NCBI GenBank assembly: GCA_030533445.1 | Contig: CM060065.1 | Span: forward strand, 50,035,464-50,099,463 | From: Cyprinodon diabolis | Lineage: Eukaryota > Chordata > Actinopteri > Cyprinodontiformes > Cyprinodontidae | Reading direction: 5' to 3' | DNA: 64,000 nt | In this document: positions 42,001 to 53,637 of the stretch, in pieces | Layout: every line of letters begins with the position of its first letter | Numbering within the stretch: the stretch's first letter is position 1 | The notes under the pieces: generated by a model | Databases searched by the model: none | Seen by the model: the letters and a program-made list of their open reading frames with translations, nothing else | What the model was told of the DNA's origin: nothing | Program-made: the position numbers and the translations under genes

Positions 42001-45000
42001 TTTCATCGGCTGAAGCCGCCATGTTCTTTAGACTGAACTGTCGCGCTTCCCGTTGCGTCACACCTCAACTCGCCTCAAAGCCAACGCTGATTGGACGTTC
42101 GTTTGGTGAACGGCTCCAAATTTTCTTGAACGGAGAGTCTCCAGAAAGATCTGCGAGTGAAACCTTGAAAGCTCGCGAGATCAGGATGGTCTCACGAGGC
42201 TTTAAGATGCCTCATCAAGATGCATGAAAATTCTCATAAAGATTTGCCTGCTCTCAATTTTTCAGGTCGCATCTCTTCAAAGGCCATCTGTCTGCAGGAC
42301 CAGCGCACCCAGGTGAACTCCAGCATGTGTAATCCCCACACCAGACCCACACTGGGCTCCCATCTCTGTAACACGCAGCCCTGCCCGGCCTAGTAAGTAC
42401 TCAGACTGCGTGTGGGTCACAGCTTGTCTTTCTGTGTCCTTGCTTGTGGGAGATGTGGCACTGCGTCTAATGTTGCCAACATTTTTTTGGGCAGTTTTAT
42501 TATAGGTGCACACATAGACGCACATGTGCACCCTGGTTGTACTGCTCGCTGTGGTCTGCCGCCACTCTGCTCACTCTGTCTTCATCTCCCTCCTCAGCCC
42601 GCTCTGTAATTTATCCTTTTTCTCCCGTTTTTTCCTCCTTAAATAGGAAAAATTCAGCAACACAAAGAAGCACTCAGAAACTCTGCCATTTCATCTTTTA
42701 CGTCGTGTTAATGTCATTGACAACGGTTGCTGTTTGATGAGTTGTCCTTTTATTTATTCTGTCTATGAAGAATAAAAATTTCAGCCCAATTTAAAAAGAG
42801 GAAATTCCTTTAAATAAACCCCTAAAAAACTCTCTGGGATCAATATCACCCAATATTAATAGATATTCGTGCAAATTCTGAAAGTGTTTATTAAGAATAC
42901 TTGACTTAAAAAATACTTTAATAATGTAATACTTAAAAAAGAGCAACAAAATGAAAAAAGTCATAGTCTTAATGAATATTGGAATAACCTGTACTGGTAT
43001 TACAGAAATCTAAGCAGATTTGGTACTTTTGGGAGATCCTAAGAGTCTTTTGGATGGAAGGCCTCCATGCCATCACCCTAATCTGTTGCTCCCTCCAAGG
43101 ATTCTCTGTCAGATTTATTTAATAATAATATTTCTGACTAGAAATTACCTTCTGATTTCAGAAAGCGAGAATTATAACGAACATCGAGGAGAAAATGTAA
43201 CTGGAGCCGGCTGACCGAAAGGAAGAAATACTCTGAACCTTGTTAGACTGCATGGCCGCTGCAACAGCTGATGTCTCCTGTTATGCATTTTTCAGCACAA
43301 AGATCTTTGATTTTTCAGCCTAAGAGCAACATGTATCTAGTCTAGACAGTGCACTTTATGGTATGCATTTTTCAAAGTGTGTCCATTTAGGAGCCAATGC
43401 AGCATGCAAAGGAGCAAACCAGGCGGAATTGCGTTAAAGTAAAGAGTTGCAGGAGCTTTGAATAAATGGGTTCTCCTACAGCATGCAGGCCTCTGTCTGG
43501 GGGAACTGGAACTAGCTTGATTTACTACACAGCAGGGATACGCAGCGCAGGGTCACAGAAAGTACACACATGGGCACCAGCACGATTCTACTCTGCAAAT
43601 TAAAGTTCATGTTAACATTTCTCTAAATGTTTTAGTTTTATTTCATAGCTGTCCAGTTTAACCAAAGGTAAGAACATTAATGTATGGGAGAATTATCCTT
43701 CCATAATGCAAGAGCACATAAAAACTCAAAACTTATAATTCTCACACTCAAAACATGCGCTCTCAAATATTTTCTCTTCTCTCTCAAATCTTTGTTTCTT
43801 CTCTCAGATTTAATGCTTCTTGCACAGATATTTTCTCCTCTCGCTTGCCTCCTTCTCTTCGCGCACAAACCGCGCTCTGCTCGAGTCTCAGATACGCTCG
43901 CAAACCCGTAGGCTCTGCTTGCAGATTTTTTTTGCTCTCTCTCAGATTGCAGTCGGATCGTCGCCTAGCAACCTTTCCAGCCAATAGAACGACAGCCTCA
44001 GAAAGGGTGCGCTTGTTTAACCCTCCTGAGTGTGCCTGTGCTACTACGCCACTTATAAGAGCTGAAACTGCTATTTACAGTAGTTTTGTGACTCGATTCA
44101 GAAAAGTTCAGTCTTGGGAAAAGTAGGCTGCTTACTTTAGAGTCTTGCAGTCGATCCATTTTCAGACATGACGTGATGTGAACAGAAAACTCCCGCCTCA
44201 GAGTTGCTCGTTAGAAAAAAAAAAAAAAGTTTGCTAGTCAGGGCAGATGCTAATTCTGCCTCCAGCAGAAATTAAGTGACTTTTCATTGGTGATTCTTGA
44301 ATCGCCCTTTATTATTTCCTTTTTTTATTTTCTTGATTGTTGTTGTTTTTCAGCTTCTTATTTTAATAGCTTTAAATTAAAAAGCCATTTTATTGTTTAT
44401 TGTTTATAGGTTTATCACAGGCACACTCTTTCTGAGGCTGTCGTTCTATTGGCTGGAAAGGTTGCTAGGCGACGATCCGACTGCAATCTGAGAGAGAGCA
44501 AAAAAAAATCCACAAGCAGAGCCTACGGGTTTGCGAGTGTATCTGAGACTCGTGCAGAGCGCGGTTTGTGCGTGAAGAGAAGGAGGCAAGCGAGAGGAGA
44601 AAATATCTGTGCAAGAAGCATTAAATCTGAGAGAAGAAAAATATTTGAGAGAGAGCGCATAGTTTGAGTGTGAGCATTATAAGTTTTGAGTGCAAGAAGA
44701 TGAAATTCTATTCTCAAATTGAAATTATGTGCTCTTGCATTATGGCAGGATAATTCTCCCATATAAATGCAACCTAGTTGTGTCTAAAACTAGAAAAGTG
44801 TTCACTCTTAGTTTGCTGCAACAGGTCTGGCTGTACAGCGATCGGTTCCACCTCCAACATGCAGCCTCTATTCCCACCACCTGAGAGGAAAGCTCCTGCT
44901 CCTAATCTTAAGCATACAGTTTCTTTTATCTCATTGAAAGCTATAAAAAAAAAGTCCTGACCCTCCCAACTGATGTTGGTAGAGGAAATAGTCCCAACAT

Positions 45001-48000
45001 CAGACAGACTGTCCGTTCAGCTACAACCAGCAGCTTGACACCCATGGATTATACGGTATTATATATAGAAGTGGACTTCAGTGCACAGAGCAGTTGATGC
45101 ATGCTGCACCGGAAAACCGTTGAGTTGAGTGAACAGCATGAAAGCTTTAATGCATTAGCATCTCCAGGATGTATGGGTTGGCATTCATACAGCAGAAAGG
45201 AGAAGCTAACAATGAGATGGGATGCACTCAAAATGTGTGTGTGTGTCTAAGAAGGCATGGGGGGGGGGATGTAAGAATGCCTGTTTATATCTAAGGACTG
45301 TATCACGAGTGCTGACAGCCCTATCTATGTTTCATTGTGCAGAGACGGTGGGATCCCGGCGGGGCCCAGCCAGTCTGATCACAGAGAAGTCCCCCCCCCC
45401 GAAACACAAACTCAGCTCCCTTCACCCCTCTCAGCCCTTCAGCTTTAGGCACGCTTTGAGCTTCCCCTCCCTGCAGGGACAACATGCTGGACTGTGGTGT
45501 AGCAGCATTCTTAGCATAGAGCAGGAAAACGGAGAGCAATGAAAAACTTCATTTCCAACAGAGATGCAGTTAGATTTTCTCTAGTTTTTGTTAAATCTTC
45601 CCCAATAACTTCTGTAGAGCTTTAGATCTCGGTCTGGGTTTTTTGCTGCATTTCTAGCATATAACAACAAACTGAAAATGCTTTACCCACAGAAAGTACA
45701 GCTTAAATAGACACTAAGTAAACCAGGCCCACATTTAGCTTCTTCATTAATTTGAAAGAATTACAGAACACTGAAGGATGGATGGAAGGGATTATATGAT
45801 TTATCAATCTAAGAAAGAGAGGCCACACATTCCACTTTAGATTTCTTTTAAATGTTAAATAAGATGATTTGTTTTCTATTTTTTTATTTTTCATCATTAC
45901 ACTGTCACAAGTACAGAGCAACTCTCTGTATTTAACCCATCCCCTTGGGGAGCAGTGGGCTGCCATTGTGCGGCACCCAGGGAGCAGTGTGGGGTTAAAG
46001 GGCTTTGCTCAGGGACCCTTCTGTTTCACCTGGTTTCATTTCATAAAAGATCTTCTTTAAGGAGCCTTTGGCTATCTGATTAAAAGGTAAAATAAAAGAA
46101 ATCCTAACGTTGTTAACTTACATTTCTCAAGTTCCACAAATCAAAAAACTGTCCTGCTTCTTTACAGAACTCCAATCAGAAGCTTTCGCCTCTTAGCGTA
46201 GATAATATTTTTTTTAATTTGGACTAGTTTCGTAGCCCAATATTAATTTATTTTAGCGTCTTTTTTTCGCGCTCCAAGCACCCGCGCGCGCGCACATACA
46301 GACTAGAAAACACGCAATCAGAAAGAGAGAAGGCGGAACTTAAGGCAGAATAATCAGAGAGTTAAACCGCGCAGCACAGTTGATGCGCTGCTATGTGAAA
46401 GGGACAGGAAAGAGCAGGCAGCTGCAGCTACCAGGCAGAGAAGCTGCGAGAGGAAAAGAAGTGGCTGCTGTATAGTAAATTATAAACATGTTGTTCACAT
46501 CCAATTATTGGTAGGGACAATTAGGTCCTTCCAAAATTTTGGTAGGGACATGTCCCTATGCAAACCTACGCCCATGCTCCTGCTAAAGAGAGCAATAAAG
46601 TAAATCATTCAATCAATAATTTCTTTGGAATAAGTTCCAGGACCGAACTGTAGATGTTTGGAAGTGAAAACTGAAATTTTCCTTGGTTTGGATTAGGGAT
46701 GCACGATATTGGGATTTTGGCCGATATCCGATATGCCGATATTTTAAAACTAATGTAACCGATAACCGATATTGATACCGATGTTAAAGCTGGACAAAAA
46801 ATAAGTAGTCATTGAAAATAGCAGTTTTGTTATCCATTTCTGACACTTATACTCAAATATATTTTCATATGCTGATATCAAATTGATTTTTAAAAACGCA
46901 GTATCGATCTATTTTACTTTCAAAATCTCGTGAAATTTCATCGTTCTGTTACAAACTCTCGTGACATTTTGCAAATTCTTGTGAGATTTTGTTAGTAAAA
47001 TAGATCGATACCGCGTCAATATATCAACATATAAAAATATGGCAACATTTGGTGAATTTTCGGGGGATTTCGTAGCATAACGATGACATATAGCAATATT
47101 TCATTTGTAAAAGAGATTGATATGGTGTTTTTAAATGGCAATATATCAGCATATGAAGATATTGTGATATTTATTTTTTCCCTCATCTTTAGAAGTTTTT
47201 AAGTCTCTAAAAAAGAAGTTTTTGAGGAAGAAGAAGTAGTAGTTTTTTTTTTTTAGACGTTAGAAACTCAGAAGCTGATCAAATATCGGGTTAAATATCG
47301 GTGGGGGGGGCCGATGTCCGATATTCAGTTTTAAGGCCGATACAGGCAGATACCGATAGGGGGACAATTATATCGTGCATCCCTAGTTTGGATGGATCTC
47401 TCTTGGTGACTAAAATTTAAAATGTTTTTTATTTTATCAGGTTGTCTAATATTCACTATGTTTTGGAGATCAGAAAAACTTGAGTTTGGCAAAAAAACAA
47501 AAGCAAAGTCTTTAAGGGACAATGAATGTTTTACACCTCTTTACACATATTCTTTGAAATAAGAATAAACAAAAGGAAAACCAAAAAGTAAAATGATAAA
47601 AGCTGGAACAAATATTAGCAAACATTAAAAACAAAAATGTGAATAATCTTAGATTGTCCTTTAAATGTTTTAGGTTAATTCTAACTCCTCCTACCGTCCA
47701 ATTGGTGCTACAGCTTCTGTAGACGTGCAAAAAGCTGCTAACAATGCAGGAATATAGCTTCACACCATCCTACCTTGAAATCAGCCGTCTAGATATTTGA
47801 GATATAGAAATTATGGCTACATCTGTATTGGTTTTGTGGCAAAGCGGGGTCTGCCTTTTTTCTCCAATGATATACTGTTATTTATAAATCAGGGAAACAG
47901 AAACAAACAGCCTTCAGGCCAAAAGTCCCAAACTGATGCTTTAAGCGACCAAAACCTTCCAGTTTCCAAATTGTAGTTTAGTCCTTCTGGTTCGTTTGTC

Positions 48001-51000
48001 TGTGGCGTCTGAAAGGGAATGACAGCATTTTTTTCCCTCCTTCCTTCATAGCAGGTCTGCAGCGTGAAGGATCAGACTCTTCCTTAGCTCGCTGTCCTAA
48101 ACCTCTCTGCTCCTCTACCTCTCCTCAGCATGCGGTCAGCAGACCTCTTATTTGTTGAAATTTGCCTCTGAGTCAGAATGCCAAAAAAAGAAGCTTTTTT
48201 CAGTGAAGTTCGTTATGCGGTTCTTAATGGAAAAAGAGGAATATGGAAATTAGCTAAAAAAAAAACCCTGCACAAGTGTAAATGGAGCACAAATAAAGGG
48301 AAGATGATACAAAGATGGGAAATAAAGTGTTTTTCTTATGCAAGTTATTAGATGCTAACAAAACAGTTTTGCTTTTCTCAATTTTATTTATTTTGTTTCT
48401 TCTTTTCTTACAGATAACCTGAGCATAATTTTTGACTTCAAAATAGTTAGTGTTAACATAAAAAAACATAAAATAGTTAGTTGATTTTTTAAAAATCACT
48501 ATTAAAACAAACCTGGTCCTATTGAAAATCAGTAACCCAAACCCTGTGAAATAATTTAAATGGCTTGACAACAAGGAGTAGGTAAATTATTTTAAAAACC
48601 AACACATTAATCTCAAAATTCAAGAAGAGAAGTTATGGGGAGTGTTGGCCTAGTGCAGGGGTCGGCAACCTGCGGCCTTTTAGCCTCCCCCTTGCGGCTC
48701 CCTGGAGCTTTTTCAAAAATGTATGAAAATCGATTTTTTTTGTTTTAATATGGTGTGCAGGTTGCAAACAAACATTAATGTTTTCCAATGCTTTAAACAT
48801 TTGTATAATAAATAAATGTAAACAATAATTTGCGTCAAAGCCATAGAGATCAGTGATCATAACTTGGAACCAGCGTGGCGCGGTGCCAGGCAAACAGAGC
48901 TGCAGGTGTGTCTCGGAATATGAATCCCAAAGGGAAAAAAATGAAGATTGCTGATGAGAAAAGAGGATTCAAATAGGCCGACTCATTTGCTTTCATTATC
49001 AATGCTGAACCATTGATGCCTGCATTTTCGCTTTTTAATGAGAGGGTGTCAAAAAAAAAAAAAAATTTGGAAAGGCGTTTCCAGGGAAGGCTAAATCTGC
49101 AGCCCACCACCAAGCTGGGAGTGAGAGAAAAAGTGCGATTGCAGGATAAATTAGAGGAATGCAAAGATAGATTTAAGAAGTGGATCGCATTTCCAAACTC
49201 CACTACTAAGGATGGAAAACCGTCCACAGATCAAACAGGTAGAGCTTTGATGCAGGGATGGGAACTTTCTTCCATTTTTCCCCAAATCCTAAAAATGTTA
49301 ATCAGACCAAGAAACGATGGTGACGGAGGATGTGGGATTTTGTGGCTTGGTTCCTCATGACTCAATAAACTCCTCCCAACAGAAGCACGTCCACCAGTGA
49401 AGGTGGTGAAGCGGTGCGCGATGGGAGCGTTCACTGTTCCTCCGTCACCTCAGGCTACTGTGTGACATTTGCTTCAGGATAAACATTTAATCGTGAATGC
49501 TTATTATATATTTAAGCCCATATAGTCCTTTTCTATAGTGGGATAATACACTTAGAGCTTGTGTTGCTATACGAGGCTTATATAAGGCTTTTACATTTTT
49601 GTGGCTCCAGACAGATTATTTTATTTTTTATTTTTTTGTCCAATATGGCTCTTTGAGCAGTTTGGGTTGCCAACCGCTGTCCTAGTGGATAGAGCAGTAT
49701 GCTTGCCCTCTCAGAAGGGTGGAAGTACCTGAGCGAGATAATTAGATGCAGATACTACAGACCTGGTGGATCTGTTGTTACAGATCTACACCAAAGATAC
49801 TTTGAAAGTTGCCAACGACATTTTAAGGAAAATTAGATACTTAACCCCTGATTGCTCCCCGGGAGCCACACAGTGGCAGCCCACTTCTCCCCAAGGGGAT
49901 GGGTGAAGATGCAGAAGTGAATTTCTCCATTGTGAGATCAATGATGTTCAATTATTATTAATTATATTATTAAAATTGTTGCTATCTGTCTAGGCAAGGC
50001 AAATTTATTTGTATAGCACAATTCAGTACAAAGATAATGCAAAGTGCTTTACATGATTAAAATACAGGAAGATACAACAGAATCAAAGCTAGTAGAAAAA
50101 AAATAAAATAAAATAAAAAATGCAGAAACAAAAGAGAATATTAAAAACAGTTGGAGAAAATATATTTCAGTTGAACTGTTTAACTAGAACAGTGGAAGGC
50201 AATCCTAAACAAATGTGTTTTTAGTCTTGATTTAAAGGAACTCAGGCTTTCCGCACTTTTACAGTTTTCTGGAAGTTTGTTCCAGATAAGTGGAGCATAG
50301 CAACTAAATGCTGCTTCTCCATGTTTAGTTCCGGTTCTAGGTCTGCAGAGCAGGCTGGAGCCAGAAGACCTGAGTGGTCTGGAGGGTTGATACACTGATA
50401 GCAAGTCTGTGATGTATTTAGGTGCTAAGCCATTCAGAGATTTATAGACTAACTGAAGTATTTTAAAGTCTATCCTCTGAGATACAGGGAGCCAGTGTAA
50501 GGACTTTAGAACTGGGGTGATGTGCTCTACTTTCTTAGTCTTAGTGAGGACACGGGCAGCAGCGTTCTGGATCAGCTGCAGCTGTCTGATCCACTTTTTA
50601 GGCAGACCTGTGAAAACACCGTTGCAGTAATCAATTCGACTAAAAAGTCAGTCTCTAAAGCATTTGAAAACTATATTTTAAGATTTGAAGACTTCAGTGC
50701 AAATAAAGAAAAACTTTATTCAGAGATTAACCTTCTCGTGCACTTTGAGAAACATTTGACACTTTTTAGAACTTCTGATTTAATAACATGGATAGCAGAA
50801 CACTCTGGGTGAGAATGTCTGGCCAAAAAAGAAGAAAACAAAAAAGAAAATGAAACTTGAGAAAGGTCCTAGTCAAAGTTCAGACTGTCTCACGCCATTA
50901 GACTGTTCATAGTTAAAACTAGTGTTGCACTGATACCAGTATCAGGCAACAAATAGGGCACTAATACCATTTTGGGAGCCAAAAATGTATTAAACTGTTG

Positions 51001-53589
51001 TCACCCATTCCAGGTAGGCAATAAACGTTCTACTGGATTCACTTTGTATTGGTTTTTTTTCCTGCTTCACAAAGGTAGGCAGCAGCTTGACAAAGCCATG
51101 ATGGCAATTATTTTACATCCAAGCAGTATGCAGTTCTTCATATATACACGCACATCAATTTCAAACAGATGGTATCGGTATCGGCCAATACTATATCAGG
51201 GCCAAAAAATGGCATCGGTGCAACACTTATTAAGACTCCTGTGGCTGATTTAAAACAATTATGCAAAGAAAAGTGAACAAACATTCCTGCACGGCAATAA
51301 AAAACAGTCATTGTCAATTATTTCATATCCTTCATGCCAATGTGGCACAACCAGTTATTAGGTTTAGGGGGTAATTACCTTTGAAAAAATTGTTTTTTTT
51401 CTCCCAGCAAAGGAAACCATCCTTTAAACTCTTCATTGAGACTCTCTTTGTCTCATATTTGATGATGACACATTTAACTGTAACATAAGAAACAAAAGAA
51501 ACTGTCAGGAAACAGGAGCTTTTGTGCCATACTGTACGCCGCGGTCGGCTGAAGAAATCTGGGAAAGCTCATCTGCAGGGTTGTGTACAATATGGCTTTA
51601 ATGTTTAGTTTCACAGGACAGGAAAAGATTGTGATGGATGGTGCGGGTGGGTCGCGGAAATAATAATTCAGGTCGGCGTTTCTGCTTTACCATAAATCAT
51701 AACTTTAATGTTAACCTGGGTGAAGTTTTTAACAGCTGAATAATTGGACGTTTTATGAGATTTGGGTTTGATTTAACCCCCCCAGATTAAAATCACTGAA
51801 CATTTAGGCTGTAAATGTTTTAAAAACTCGACTAAAATAAGCAAAGCAGACTGAGGTCTAAAGCTGTGGTTTAACTCTCTGATTGGGAGCTCATTTATGT
51901 GGTCGGCTTCCTGATAACAGAGACTCCCACTCTGCCTCCTCTTGTCAGGGCTGTTTTATGCTGCACTCTGACGCAAAGCCTCGCTTTCCCTCCACAGCTG
52001 GGCCACGGGGGACTGGGGGCCCTGCAGCCGCTCATGTGGAGGAGGCCAACAGACCAGGGCACTGCGCTGCATGAGGAAGGTGACCTACCAGAGGGAGGAG
52101 GTGGCGGCCCACTCCCTCTGTCCCGTTATCTCTCCGGCCCAAATCCAGCCGTGCCGCACCCAGGCCTGCCCGCCGGAGTGGAGCACGGGATCATGGTCAC
52201 AGGTGGGTCTGATTCAGTCGCTGGAAATAACCGCCAGCGCCTGCTTTGCTGCATTCTATCTAAAGACAAATCTTACTTTTCTCCTTTATTTGCTTTGATG
52301 AAAATGTCCATTTTCAGTTAATTGATTTTATTTATGATTAAAAGTTTCCCACACGACAACGCACAAACTCCCAAAACCATGTAGATTTAAACAAGCAGAG
52401 AGAAAAGCAAACCTAAAATATCCATCCATCCATCCATTCATTGTCTGACACACTTTTTCCCAGCTGGGGTCATGAGGGTGCAATATGAGCAAGTGTAAAT
52501 GTAACCAAAATTGTCTCCAGCCAAGAGTTTTCTCAATGGCTAAAACCAGGGAACAAGAAGTCATTCAAGCTCGGAACGATGGGAATTAAGGCAGTGGAGT
52601 CGCATGCGAAGCGCGAAACACAAAGCGTCAAAATGGAGTTACAGAGAAACAGCCGGTATTTCTCAGTTTAGTTCCACCCTTGTCTCTGCAACACCTCCAC
52701 TTATCACCAAATCAAACATACTAAGAAAACCATACAAAGAAAAATAGCTGCGAAAAAGACTTAGCACTGGTTATGTTGTGGCTTTAAAACTGATTTGTTT
52801 TGTTCCCTGCTAAAACAAAGTTTGTGAATTCAGTTAAATAATTGTTAAAATATATCTGTCATTTGTGTGTTTTTAGCTTTCTTCCTGTATGGGAAGCTTT
52901 TCAACATTTGAAACATTAGTGCAGTGGTTTATGTTAAAATAAACCTTTGGGTTAAGTTGTCGCAAGCAGGTTTTTCTTTTGTTTTTGTGAATTTGGTCTT
53001 AAATTTTTAATTTCAAGTGGCATTAAAAAGTCTTAAAAAGTTTTGAATTTAACTTGCTTTATGCTGTAGGAACCCTGCATTCAGGTATCTTCGCTCTCTC
53101 AACCATTTCTCTTGCTTTATAGCACAACACAGTGTATTTTATGGCCATTTCTGTTCTTTGGAGTCTACATCTCTAATGGAATAGATGGAATTTAGATGCT
53201 TTGATTATAGTTTGGAATAAAATGATAATCATCTGTGCACAAAGTGGCCATCATCTATCCCTGACCATATGGGATTTATTGAATTAATGTTACTCTACTG
53301 CTTTTATTGCAGTTCACCAATAGTAAAAGTTTGTGTTGCAAATATGTTAATTGGACTTTTATTGAGTTGTTTTCTTTTTGTGATGATGATGAAATGACTG
53401 TAATTGTCAGAGATGGAGACACAAGTCAAATTACTTGGACTGGAGTCATTAATCGTCTTCCTCATCTTGTCATGTAAGGTCCAGTTTCTGATCACCTGAC
53501 TCGTGTGACGCCATAAAAACGCACGTTTATTCCAGTTTTGTGAAATACACTCATTTTGAAGTGGCTGTAAAACCACTGAGACAAAAATG

Positions 53590-53637
<48 letters not shown>

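Larger units (their letters stand above)
40819..42265 (+). other. intron with LTR fragment and helicase-MITE F
   Basis: It contains a truncated LTR (40925-41246) and helicase-fragment copy F (41659-42201), which ends 64 bases before the next exon. The sequence between them is AT-rich. Confidence 0.85.
42393..51997 (+). other. 9.6-kb intron rich in transposons
   Basis: It contains a large foldback (43685-44761), two SINE fragments, hAT-type elements at 46694-47385 and 48655-49679, a LINE 3' end (49993-50642) and a MITE (50921-51227). A CpG-rich repeat-like stretch at 46190-46580, including GGTAGGGACATGTCCC, is probably another transposon end. The 42600-43670, 44800-45880 and 47400-48600 segments show nothing recognisable. 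Confidence 0.8.
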
